Source: Primula veris (lineage: Eukaryota; Streptophyta; Magnoliopsida; Ericales; Primulaceae). Taken from it: a DNA stretch of 64,000 bases. The notes beneath the pieces were generated by a model. The model was not told the origin of the DNA, searched no databases, and saw only the letters and a program-made list of their open reading frames with translations. The position numbers and the translations under genes are program-made. The stretch is taken from contig OY821742.1 in assembly GCA_963682055.1 (NCBI GenBank), positions 16,151,752 through 16,215,751 on the forward strand, written 5' to 3'. Shown here in pieces: positions 34,601 through 46,500 of the stretch (position 1 is its first letter; each line of letters opens with the position of its first letter).

Positions 34601-37011
34601 TTACAAATATTTGATGAGCATATATATGGCCATGACCAGACCGACGATCCCAACAACTGATAAGAGGAGGCATAGGCAAGAGCAACCACCTTTGGTCTTT
34701 TTGTTCAGAATTGCCAGATTCCTCTGAACCCGCTGTTTTGCAGACATAAAAGGGTACCAAACAGCTTAACAAGATAAGTTTTTTATTTTTGCAAAAGAGA
34801 ACAATGAAGCTATATTCAAGACTCCAATATTTATTTTTTTTAAGACACCAACATTATCTGAGACACCAATTTTATTCACATTTCCCACACCCTTGCATAA
34901 GAATGAAATTTATAAGAGATTGTTTTTCAAACGTAAATAAAAAAAAAAACTGAAAGATGTGTTTGACATCAAGGCATTTTTTCCTGTACTCTAGCATTTA
35001 GTTCATTAAAATGTACTTTTCTATGTTAACATTCACATCCTGCTCATCCTAATATTCTCATATTGCGTAAAACTTTACCTATTTAGTACTCATGATGGTA
35101 CAACAAAGTTACGAAAGACGTCTTATTCAACAACCACCAAAAAAACTATGCTAGAGCAGCTACACTAAGTTACAGTACAAATTAGGACTATCAGTAACAT
35201 GACTGTTACCTGTAACCGAGAATCAGTTACATCTACGTGTTCGTCCAGATGATCCTGTATGGCCAAAAATAAAGAATCAGGTTCAAAATATCAACTAAAG
35301 TAGAAATAGAAAAGAGTAGACAAAGCACTCATGTAAGCACATACAATTAGTCTCGTGTGCAGATCAAGTTCTTCATTGACTGCCAAAGCAATATGTTTTG
35401 TGCTTATCACCGTCTCTTCCAATTTCTCTAGTCCCTCATCTTGTTCTGGATAAAACCATACTCATGAAGAATACAACTTTTATACAAGTCATATACAATT
35501 TCAATACAAAAGCGAATAAAGGGAATAAAGGACACAATATTAACTAAATGAGTGGTCCCTATATTTTGAAACGTATTATGTTGGTTTCTTTTGGATTTAA
35601 CTGAAAAAGTCATTTTCTAGGTTTTTATTGAGTTAAGGTATTTCATGTGCATAGCAGAAAATACTATACTACTAACGTTACTATTACTAATTTTCTTTAA
35701 AAAGGACAAAAAAAAGTCGGTGGTCAATATGATATTCATATTACTCTAGAATCTCTTTATAGTATAAAGAAGAGACTTATTTTCATATTCTCTGGTAAAA
35801 AGAGTAGAAACAACAAACCTTTCATAATTTGTCTTTGAAGACCAACAACACCAGAGTTATCCAAGCCACTGGCCCTTTGAGCAGCATCAGCTGGTTTTAT
35901 TTCAGGACCAAGTAAGCTGTCTCTGTTCGCAAAATTTGACATGTTCAGTGTGGTAGCCATCTGAGTTACTTTTGATTTCAAGTTCCCAAGCATGTCCTTT
36001 CGGCGATTCATCTCCTTTTCCGTTCTGTGCATAATAATAAAAAGATTTAGAACTAAGCAAGATAATAATATACCAAAAAAGAAGAAAGATACTTGGAAAG
36101 GACAACTGCTAATCGGCTGTGGTCAACTACCTATATTCCTAATCTGCTTGTTTGCCTACTGCTTTAAAGAAGATAGGCTAAACTAATAAGGTTCAGAAAA
36201 AAACTGACATCCCAGCTTAAAGTTTTTAGTTTTTTAAGGGAAAAAAATAGAAATCTCTGCACTTAAGCTATTTGACAAATTACAGACTAGCTTCTAGGAG
36301 GAAATTACACTGAGGTGAAGACCTTGTATAACAATCAGAATAAATTTACTACGTCGAGATTCAGTGTGAATACATAAGATTTATGACCTGGCATAATGTA
36401 TAATTGAAAATGGAATTAGCTGCATACAAGGAGAAATATTATCGAGTCTCGTAGATACTTTACTAAAGAGTTAGTGGTAAGACTTAGCCAAAACTGAATG
36501 AAACTTCAAATTTTCCACTACCAATATTTTCACTTCACCGGTTCTCATTTGTCCTTTTACTAAACAAATGACAAATAGTTGTCATACACATAATTAAGTT
36601 ATGGTGGCTGGCGGCCTTTCTATAACTTCGTATAACACTATTATACTTGTGAGGCACTTTCATGGTCGTTTGTTTTAAATGACGGCATGAGAAGCTGCCA
36701 ACAAAGTTACAACCAGGCGTAATTATGTTTCCTCATCATCAATCTTCCTAATAATTTTTTTTGTCAGAAACGAGAGTACGAATTACCACTTACAAAGGTT
36801 GTTTGCCCGGTAACCTAGCCAGAAGTGATTGAAGGCTTTCAAGTCTCGTGCCCAATATCGTAATTTTTCTCCGTATAGCAGATGCATGGCGTTGTGCTTC
36901 TGGTCCTGCTGAAGCCATAGAACTCCTTTCGGAAATCATGCCGTTAATATCATCAGCAAGTTTCACTGCTTCATTGTATTCTCTAACCCACGAGTCCGAC
37001 GAAGACGCCAT
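34601..37011 (-). CDS. SYP51/SYP52-like: Qc-SNARE, syntaxin of plants 51/52 type
   Basis: Five coding exons, all GT-AG: 37011-36794, 36024-35819, 35445-35345, 35254-35210, 34732-34601 (702 nt, 233 residues; Arabidopsis SYP51/52 are about the same length). The start reads MASSSDSWVREYNEA, followed by INGMISERSS, RRKITILG, EKEMNRRKDMLGNLKSK and MSNFANRDSLLGPEIKP. The Qc SNARE motif is about residues 140-200 (KHIALAVNEELDLHTRLIDD, VDVTDSRLQRVQ). Then comes GGCSCLCLLLSVVGIVGLV, a C-terminal membrane anchor with Cys residues fit for palmitoylation. The family acts at the trans-Golgi network, prevacuolar compartment and tonoplast in vacuolar trafficking with SYP2 and VTI partners. The position where I expect the zero-layer Gln is His (LDLHTRL). 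An intron in the 5' UTR precedes the ATG by four bases. Confidence 0.93.
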
Positions 37012-37189
37012 TGGTCTGAAATGGATAGAGAAACGGTCATCAAACAAGGATAAAATCAAATGTAAAAGTATGGTGTCACACGAGTGGATCTGAATATTAA
37101 GGACAGTTTCCACTAATTGGCATATTTGGACTGTTTTCCGCCAGTCGCTAGTTAATTCTTTTCATTATCATCTAGTGATGTAGCATGAT

Positions 37190-37420
37190 ACTCTGTATGC
37201 ATATCCAAAATCAGTTTACTGAAGTGTACGCGATCAAAACTAAAATCAGTTTATTGAACAGTATGCATACTCAAAACCGGGTTACTGAAGTGCATTCCCA
37301 TCAAGACTGGGTTTACTATACAATATGCATATTCGGGATTAGTTTATTGAAGCAAATATTCATCAAACATTAAAATCAGTCTTAAGGAACACTGTGCCAA
37401 TCAAAAATCAAACCATTTAG
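37190..37420. repeat. Diverged short repeat (TATGCATATC..AAATCAGTTTA..TGAA)
   Basis: Four or so imperfect units of 45-60 bp built from TATGCATA, AAAATCAGTTTATTGAA and CATCAAAACT. The same motif order is found at 62940-63090 inside a MAP65 intron. Confidence 0.6.
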
Positions 37421-38490
37421 GTGTAAGAACATCAAAAGTACCATGAAATATGAAGCGGGTTTTTTCTTTTTCACACCATAATAATTAAGTTTATCTGTCA
37501 CTTTATGGTATGTTTATAAGAAGTATGATGAAAAGTCAAGACTGAATTTAAACAGTAAGTCAGCATGTCACAAATATACACATACTGAGGAGTCAAGCTT
37601 ATTGCAATGTATGAAGCGTCAACATCCGAATATAAAACGTGGAAAATATAGCTTCTTACATTGAACCCACATGTACGTAAAATCTGTTGTCTCTACCCCT
37701 CACTTATGCATACTAAATTCTTAAACTATGTTTCAGAATAAGTAGTAACTACCAGTCAAGATACTTCTTGAAGAGAATAGGTACTAGTCATAGCAATGAC
37801 CAGTTGTTACAGAAAAAGGATCAGATAACCACACATAAGTATACATCACCACACATTACAGAGGACACAAAATAGTGTTTCCCAAAAATAAGGCCTCTAC
37901 AAAATCGATATATCAATTCACCAAATTACTTATTATCTCAGGGAGTTTTTGACTGCGGCTTTAACCATATAAGGTGGCTTATTTACATCTGAGGAAAAAA
38001 GATAGACTCAATAGCTTACAAACACTTCAACTCGAGACTTTTAAGGCAGAAACCCAAAGCATTCTGATAAGTTGACCAAACAATTGTTAAGAAAAGAACT
38101 AAGATAAAAATCTGCAACCAAACTTCCCCTTGTTCCCAAGAAATCAGACAGCCTCCCACCCACCAAAATTTTAACAACAAACAAAATAATCAAGAAAATT
38201 ACTTTCGCCACCAAAATTTTCCACCCAAAAACCTTATCCCCTAGCATGGATGACCAATCTTAGTATTTAACTATTTATTTTTCTTCCGGAAATCATTTAA
38301 ATACATGATTGATTCACATATACAGTCCATGAAAGGTTTTTGAGTAACGTTTTTTGAGCCTCTTTAATGCAAAGGGGTGCGACCTCAGCCCCACAGTTTA
38401 CATACTAAAAAGGATTACTTTTCCATAACGAAATTTCGGAAAATTTATAAAAACAGTGCGGCTTGCAATCCCATAGAATAATATTCTTTA

Positions 38491-38712
38491 CTACCTCCAT
38501 CCCTAGATTATTGTTCCTTACGAAACTACATACAACTTCAACAAGCTAAAATCTCGCATCTAACTTGCCGAAATCGAAATTTTAAAAAGCTAATCATATA
38601 GTTTAACGTTTAAATCATGTGATTATATTTTGAAAATTTCGATTTTGGCAATTAAAATGCGACATATTTGTTAGTCAAAGTTGAACGAAGCGAAAATTAT
38701 TTAGAGACGGAG
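38491..38712. mobile_element. Stowaway MITE in the SYP5 5'-UTR intron
   Basis: Left end CTACCTCCATCCCTAGAT, right end AGAGACGGAG, with TA on both sides (38489-38490, 38713-38714). The ends fit the Stowaway consensus CTCCCTCCGTCCC. Internal arms (ATTTTAAAAAGCTAATCATA / TTTTGAAAATTTCGATTTT) are inverted. About 222 bp, non-coding. Confidence 0.75.
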
Positions 38713-39059
38713 TATTTAACAACCCCATAATAGTGAATAGATACAAAATGAACATAACTTTTAAAAATGAATATAACCCAGAACAGCATATTTATACTTA
38801 CTATTTCTCAATCAAAATGAACATAAATTTGAATAATGAGTATTACCCAGAACCAAACAATGCCCAATAATTATACACCAAATATAAATACATAATATTA
38901 CTAACAGGGTATTACCCAGAATTCAAATCTATACAAACATAAAAAAAGATAAATAAACCAACGCAAATTATATTAGAAAGAAAGGATCTTTTTACCTGCC
39001 TATGTCTTTGAATTAACGATCTGAAATTTCCTTTTTATTTTTAGCTAAGACCTTTGACC

Positions 39060-40001
39060 AATAAACTTATAATATATAATAACATATATATATATATATA
39101 TATGCATTTATATGTATATAATAGATATATAAATAGAGAGAGAGGACTCCGACCGGCAGAGATTGTCGGACTCCGTTGTCTTTTATTGAACGCAGATAAA
39201 TATAACGTTTAAATATTTAAAATTTGGGTAGAAATATAGGGGCCAGAATTATCAAACGAAAACTTACACCTGGATTTTGTAATACCTGTTGAAATTGTGA
39301 TAAGTTAATTAAAAATAGAATCATTATAGTATTTTGTTGATATTCATCATTATGTTATTTTGTTCATATTCGGACATGGCATGTACATACCATAAATTTT
39401 CAAATTTTAGGACATGATATCAATAAATTATGAATATATTATTTAATTAGTTTTATACATGTTTTAGTTTATCAAAATCAGAAAAATTATAAGTTTATTT
39501 ACTTAACCGGGCGAAACTTAGTAACATATATTATTTCAAACCAAATGTTTGCTTGAATTTTTTTTGTTTGAAGTATAATTTGTGTTTCTCGTGTTATTAG
39601 AGAGTTGTTAATGCTCCAGAAAATATTTTATACATGTCTGCGGAAGTATACGTGTGGTCAATGGGTAAATAAGTCGACGATATAAGAATTGAAGAATACG
39701 ACAAGCGAAATGTAATGTCGGACGGGTGTCATGTCAGACAGATAAACACGTGTCGGATACGGTTTTTTTTTTTAAATGTCCGTATAATTGAATAAAACCA
39801 TATTTATGTTCAGACTTGAGAGTACTCGGGAGTAGTTAGCTAAAGCAAAAGTAATGTTAGTGTGAAAAAGTCAAAGTTAATATTTAACACGAGAAACGCT
39901 TATATGAAGCGATGCATTATAATTAAGGGTATGTCAATAGAATATTTTAGTTTTTATTTTGAATTATTTTTAAGTTGGTTATTTTAAGATTTATTAATAT
40001 A
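39060..40001. other. SYP5 promoter side and intergenic
   Basis: (TA)n at 39085-39106 and a minus-strand TATATAAATAG-like box at about 39127-39137 could belong to the SYP5 core promoter, but the transcription start is not defined. The rest is AT-rich without recognised features. Confidence 0.35.
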
Positions 40002-40003
40002 TA

Positions 40004-40669
40004 CAGTAAAACCTCTCTATAAGAATACTCAATATAGGAATAACCTTCCTATAGTAATAAAAAATCTCGGTAACAATTCGGACCAGTTCAAAATAAGAAT
40101 AAACTCTCTATTGTCATATTTCGTAGTTTTTTATGGTCTCGTTAGTTATAAATTCACCTTCTTATAAGAATAAAATACATTTCATTACAAAAATATATAC
40201 ATTTCGTTACAATAAATTTATAATGATGTAAAGTACTTATGTAAGGTTGTTTAGCATGATGACTTAATTTTTTGTGTTGCTATCGCATCTTTTAACTTGT
40301 TCGTCCATATTAGCTCGTCGACATGGATACCGCCAAAGTGATTGATATGTTTAATTTAATATACCTAGTATTTATACATGTAAAAAATGTATATGAAGGA
40401 TTGTATTTGACTTTACAAATTTCAAAATGCATGTATTTGTTTTTAAAATACATGTATTTTTTTTCTACATTACATGTATTTGTTTAACTAAACTTTTGAT
40501 AGATTCATTTGTTTGTTTTAACTTATAATGAAACATGTATATGTATCTAATATTATGTAAATATATATATTTTTTATTTTTGTAATATGTAAATTTTATA
40601 TAGGAATAACCTCCTTATAGTAATATTTTTTCATGGTCTCCATAATATGACTGTATAGAAGTTTTACTG
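40004..40669. mobile_element. Emigrant/pogo-like MITE, copy 2
   Basis: Left end CAGTAAAACCTCTCTATAAG, right end, reverse complement, CAGTAAAACTTCTATACAG; TA on both sides (40002-40003, 40670-40671). Carries AATATAGGAATAACC, GGACCAGTTC and TGGTCTCGTTAGTTATAAAT, shared with the inverted copy at 12366-13037. Confidence 0.8.
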
Positions 40670-40968
40670 TATTAGAGCATCTCCAATATTGTTGTTATCT
40701 CTATTGTTAACTAAAATAGTTAGCTAACAATGCATTTTTTTATCTACATTAGTTACGTTAAATTATGTGTTATATTTATAAATGTTACAAAAGTTGTTAA
40801 AGTTAACAATGTTTTTAACGTTTGTAACTGATGACATGGCAAACACACACCACAATTAACATTATTATATTCTATAAATTCTCCCCATAAAAATATTGAC
40901 AAGTAAAATAAAAGAGAAATTGTTAATTAAAAATTGATAACATTGTTAATTTGAAACTATTGTGCTTA

Positions 40969-41347
40969 GAGCATCCATAATACTTTTGTTAACTTTTTAT
41001 TGTTAAGTACTAACACATCATCGTTTAAAAATATGTTAAATGACACATATGCATCTTAAATTTAATAAGCACATTAGTTTCACATTAACAATGTTATCAA
41101 TTTTTAATTAAACATTTCTCTTTTATTTTACCAATTACTATTTTTATGAGAATAATTTATAGGAGATAATAATGTTAATTGTGGGTTGTGTTTGTCACGT
41201 CATCAGTTACAAACATTAAAAACATGGTTAACTTTAATAAGTTTTTTAACATGTATAAATATAACACAACTAATGGAGATACAAAAATATATTGTTAGCT
41301 AACTATTTTAGTTAATAATAAAGATAACAACACTATTGGAGATTCTC
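40969..41347. mobile_element. Tourist-like MITE, nested copy B
   Basis: 379 bp, GAGCATCCATAATACTTTTG at the left, CTATTGGAGATTCTC at the right, TTA on both sides (40966-40968, 41348-41350). Opposite orientation to the host copy. Confidence 0.8.
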
Positions 41348-41350
41348 TTA

Positions 41351-41777
41351 CACAATAATTTTGTTAACTTTTTATTGTTAACTAGTGACACACCATCGTT
41401 TAAAAAGCTATTAAATGACACATAATTATATTAACTTAAACACCACATTAGTTTAACTTTAACAATATTATCTATTTTAACTAAAAATTAATTATTCAAA
41501 ATATAGTAGTATCGATAGGTGTTGAAAGAAAATAAATAGCAGTATGATAGAGATATAAAAGATATACGTGAGAAATAACAGTTAATTGTGTGTGTGGATA
41601 TATTTTTTTGCCATGTCATCAAGCAATAACAATTAAAAATATTGTTATCTTTAACAAATGTTTTTAACATATATAAAGTTAACACACACTTTAACACAAC
41701 TAATGGGGAGACAAAATTGCATTGTTAGCTAAAATTTTTAGTTAACAATAGAGATAACAACATTATTTTAGATGCTC
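41351..41777. mobile_element. Tourist-like MITE, nested copy C
   Basis: 427 bp, CACAATAATTTTGTTAAC at the left, TTTTAGATGCTC at the right, then TTA (41778-41780). It shares the TTA at 41348-41350 with copy B, so B and C lie head-to-tail. A minus ORF at 41697-41488 is incidental. Confidence 0.75.
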
Positions 41778-42161
41778 TTATTAAATTTAAGATGCATATG
41801 TGTCATTTAATATCTTTTTAAACGATAATATATCACTATTTAACATTAAAAAGTTAACAAAACTATTATGAATATTTTTACATTTTTAATATTTAATGCA
41901 CCCGTTTACCAGGGTGTTAATCCCTTTAACACTCTCTTGAGTAAAGGTTACGAAACAATCACTGATGGTGTCATTTTTAAAACAAATATGCGGATCAGTT
42001 GGTATGTTTATTTAAATTCATGTTGGTCATTACCTTCAATTTTAGCACTAATAGTCCCCAAACCTTGATAAAGTAAGAGACTTAGTCCACATAGTTTACA
42101 AAGATCCATACCTTTTTCATGGTACGTTTTTAATGTTTAAAACACCAATGTAACCAGAGTT

Positions 42162-42660
42162 TTATACGTTTACTACATCAAAATATCTGCTTTTAACGAT
42201 TTGTGCATCCATCTTTTAAAATTTTCAATTTGGGTACCACACTGTAATAAATTTTCAATTTAGGTATAATCGTCTAAATTAATCACGGAATTATGTCACG
42301 TGGCATTTAAAAACGTTAATTTGAGAGATTATTTTGATAATTTTGTTCAAAAATATGTTATCCTAGAAAAACGTTTTCCCCAATTTCACACATAACAAAA
42401 ATTTGGATTATGTGCTAATTTTTGTTGTGTGTGAAATTGGGAGAAATTTTTTTCGAGAATGACATATTTTTATGTAAAATTGTTAAATTTGCCTCTCAAA
42501 TTAGCGTTTATCAAATGTCACGTGATATGATTCCGTGATTAATTTAGACGGTGGTATCTAAATTGAAAAATTATTATAGTGCGGTACCCAAATTGGTAAA
42601 TTTAAAAGATGGGTACTAAAATCGTTAACAACACTATAGTTTGGTGTACTAAACGTATTT
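42162..42660. repeat. Long imperfect palindrome, about 500 bp
   Basis: Arms of about 240 bp around a loop near 42412: TACGTTTACTA, AACGATTT, CATCTTTTAAA, AATTTGGGTACC, CTAAATTAATCACGGAAT, ATGTCACGTG, CCCAATTTCACACA on the left, each with its complement in reverse order on the right. No terminal repeat of a known superfamily was recognised; it is probably a fold-back MITE. Confidence 0.8.
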
Positions 42661-43526
42661 TTTCCCAAGCATAAGTGACTAAAAATAGTCTAGTTTAGTA
42701 TAAATGTAATTTAGTAATACTTTCACAGTTTCCAAATAATACGATTAAAGTGTACACAAATATCTAAAGTCGTTTATTCACGACCACTCTCATAGACGCT
42801 ATAGTTGACCTAATAAAACAAAAATTATTCTTTTTTACTACCGATTGTATGAAAATTGAAAGACAAACGATATCGGAATATCGGATCAAGAAAGAGCTCT
42901 TAAGTACATCTGTTGCAAATGACGCTACATTAGATGCCAATTAACACCTACGATGAGACTCATATTGAATCATTGACTAATAATCAATTCATATACAGCC
43001 ATTCTTTCTGCAAACAATGGGTTGTTTTCTACCACTAATCTGTCTAGCATAGTAAATCGTAATAAATATTTTACTGATTTATTTTGCACGATATGAGTTT
43101 CATCTTTTCGGACGACTTGAAGTGCAATATAGAGATACAAGATACAACAATGGTTTTCCCTTCAAAACGTGAGGATCATTAGTTGTAAATACATTTCCTT
43201 GCTTCAACTAACTCGGTCCAACAGAAATTCAAAAGATTTAATGAAGAAAAATCCAAAACATAAATAACACAACACCTTCTCCCCACGTTTCCCTCGAGAC
43301 ATCCTTATTTTTCCCAAATTTCATTTATAATAAAACAAAAACTTTTATCACCCACAAAACATTCAAAATTTAATCTCAATATCCTAACTTGGGTCTCACT
43401 AAATCCAAAAACAAAAATGCTTCATTTTGTCTCACCCAAGTACTAAATTTAAGTTCATCTCAAATTTATTTACAAAAATACAAACTTTTTCCTCCCCAAA
43501 TATACATATTTTAGTTTCTTTATCCC
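42661..43526. promoter_or_regulatory. Upstream region of the BPI/LBP gene
   Basis: 866 bp between the hairpin and the ATG at 43527. AT-rich, with no clear TATA position. The final stretch (43260-43526) is A- and C-rich without G, typical of a plant 5' UTR. Confidence 0.35.
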
Positions 43527-46500
43527 ATGGCAATGAAATTTCCAGTCACTTTATTCCTTCTTTTACTTGTTTTTACACTAGCCCAAGTTATATCAGCTGA
43601 GCAACAAGAAGGGTTCATTTCAGTTGAAATCTACAATAAAGGGATTAATTTTGCCAAAGATTTAGTAATAAACACTGTAATTCATAGCTTGACTCCTCTA
43701 GAGGTGCCTCAAATCGAAAAGCCTGTGAAAATAGCTCTTCTTGGGACAGTTCATATTACTTTGTCAAATATAGTGCTTTATAAAGTTGAGGTAAATTCTT
43801 CAACTGTAAAGGCTGGGGATACGGGAGTGGCTATCGTTGCTTCGGGGTCAAAGGCGTTTTTGAGCATGGATTGGAATTATAAGTATGGTTCTTTTATCAA
43901 GATTTCTGATAAAGGGACTGCCTCTGTTGAGGTATATATGCTTACATATACATCCTCAGACTTACTTTGAACATCTTTTTATATTGCTATATATGTTGAG
44001 CTAATCTGTTAGTTTAATTTGACTAAGATTTAAGTACTTTTGAGTCCATTTGTTTAAAAAATGCAAAGCAAAAAATATAGTAGTATTTTGCTTTTTAGTA
44101 CCAGACTTAGACTCTTAATGCGAAATAACTGTAGGTAATCTCAATGATGAAAATTATAGTTTTATTGAAACTAAAACAATAAAGTACTTGAGATAAAAAT
44201 ATAATTGCCTCGGTAAGTGAAGAAAACGGACGAGTTTAGAGGTAAATGGTCTTTTTATTGGTGTTGCCAAACAAACCTGTTACAGTATATGTCAGTGCTT
44301 AAAGTACAATGAAATTGTTACTATTTTTAATAGGCGGGGAGAATAAGAAAGGCATAGTCTTTTGGTGTTTCCACATATTGAATGTCTAAATTGAGCCATA
44401 GTCAATGTGCCCAAAGAGTAGATTAAAAGGAAATGAACTTTATCAACTAAAGGGAACATGAGATAAGACTTTAGTGGCCAAGTTTGCCAAAAGACAAGCC
44501 TTCTTTTCCCAGTAGAGCTCCATGAATCAGTGATAACCATTTAAAATAATCTTATGTAGTCCTCGACTATGCACGTACCTTATCTGGTACGTGGAAAACT
44601 AGCTCGCAAACGTGATCATTCCGAATACTAATTTGCCGATTCAGTTAGTGAAGAGTTTAATGTTCCTAAGCTGAAGAAAACTGAATCTTTATTTGAGTCT
44701 CTACTTTTCTTTAAAGTAGCAGTGTAAGATAAAAGATAATAATGGCTCATTGAAAAATACCATTCCAACGATTACTCAATGCCATATTTAAATGAGTTAG
44801 TTAAGGAAATAAAGGAACTTGCAAAATGAAGATTTCTACGTTCAAGTATGATCAGTGCTAATATTTGCCGAAACAGTTGGCAATATTGATACCTCTGCAG
44901 GCCTTATATGTTAAGTTAAAGAGTCTAGTGAATTCGTAGAGAAGTCGCATTTACCAAAATATACGATGTAATACAAGAAGGTTCATAGATGTACTTATTC
45001 AACAACTCCTACTTTTTTCCTAAGGTTGATGGCATGGAGATTGGGGTGACAGTAAACATAAAGAACGAAAATGGGACAATTAAGCTCTCTCTACTAGATT
45101 CTGGATGTTACATAAAAGATATTTCCATCAACATGAATGGTGGAGCATCTTGGCTTTATCAAGGGTATTCACTAATTCCTTCACATAAACGCAATGTCAA
45201 GTTATAAGCTTATAAGAAGATTTAACTTGTTAAGCCTACTTCAATGTAAATTTCAATCCTAATATTCCTTTTTAACTGGTTTTTATTACTTACTGGTAAC
45301 GTACTAGTATTTTCTTATTTAGTGAACACTTGTTGCAGGCAGTAAGCTTTTGTACAAAAACTACCAAGATCAAATATAACGATTCTTACTTATTTGGCTG
45401 CAAAAAGTATTGAAACAATACTTATAAGTTAGCTACGCAAAACACGTTTTGTTCTTAAGTTAGAAAGTAAAAAAGAGGCTAACCCAAAGAACAAGTGCAA
45501 GCCCCATATATATTAGTCATGTATCTTCATCGGGCCTTGTTTGGTTGTAGGTTTTTATCTCAGTTTTCTTTTGTGCCTGAAATTCCGATAAGCTTAAAAT
45601 TTGAGCTTTTCTGACTATTTTTGGCATGAAAAGCTAGAAGCTTTAGGTTGGACGAACCCAGCTTTTTCTCAATTTTAAAGAATCAAAATTGTTTATTTGA
45701 CTCTGTAACCAAAGTAGCCCTCAGAAAACCTAGGATTATCGCTCTAAATCTTTCTCATGATCTCATCTCTAAAAGGTAATATTTGTCGTTACTTGTTGAA
45801 ATAACGTACTTGGCCATATTTCTTCTTTTAGATTGATCGATGCTTTCGAAGGTAAAATACGTTCAACGATTGAAAAAACAATTACCCAGAAAATAGAAGA
45901 GGAGATCACAAATGCCGAATCTTCATTAGAATCTATTCCGAAAAGTATCAAAGTAGATGATATTGCTACACTAAACGTGACCATTGTGAACGATATTGTT
46001 TATAGTAACACCTCTTTTGGCTTCGAAATTGATGGTCTATTCACTTCCACAAAAGCTAAAGTTGCATCTCCTGATTATAATAGTCAAAATTCAAAAGCTT
46101 CGGTTCAATGTGAAGGTCCGTCAAAAATGCTTGGGATATTGATACATGAAGAAGTTCTAACTTCCTTATCTTTATTATACTATAATGTAAGTTATCGTAC
46201 TTAAAGCATAACATTTGTTTTTTCGAATTGCTTTAATTTAGTGTACTCCAGTGTGTCGTAATTTCATCTTGTCCGCCAGACTATGAAATATTCAAATATA
46301 GGAATTGTTTGGTTGCAGTTTTTAAGAGAATAAGCTTGGTTTCTAGTGCCTGATAAAAAAAATTGGGTTATTCAGCTTAAAACTTCTAGCTTTTTCAGGT
46401 CAAGAACCACAAAATCCAGCTCTTAAGCTAGTCATACAAATGCAGATACAATTTTGAGCAAAAAAAAAACGGACGTGAGAGTGACCGAAAACAAAATTTT

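Larger units (their letters stand above)
37016..38995 (-). other. 5'-UTR intron of the SYP5 gene
   Basis: Acceptor TCCATTTCAG ends at 37016, four bases before the ATG at 37011 (exon continues ACCATG). A good donor, GGCAG|GTAAAAAG, lies at 38996/38995 on the minus strand, inside sequence that looks like a 5' UTR (38996 to about 39060). The 1.98-kb intron contains a diverged short repeat (37190-37420) and a Stowaway MITE (38491-38712). First introns of this length in plant 5' UTRs often raise expression; that effect here is inference. Confidence 0.65.
40675..41877. mobile_element. Tourist-like MITE (TTA target), split by two later insertions
   Basis: Outer copy: 40675-40968 and 41781-41877, with TTA at 40672-40674 and 41878-41880. 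Left end GAGCATCTCCAATATTG; right end eroded (ACTATTATGAATATTT). The two halves, read together, are colinear with the intact copy at 40969-41347 in opposite orientation, which proves the split at ..GTGCTTA / TTAAATTT... Confidence 0.8.

Noticed and set aside
34563..34772. Second minus ORF over the last SYP5 exon
   Set aside because: It is in another frame; the SNARE frame matches the family and ends in the membrane anchor.
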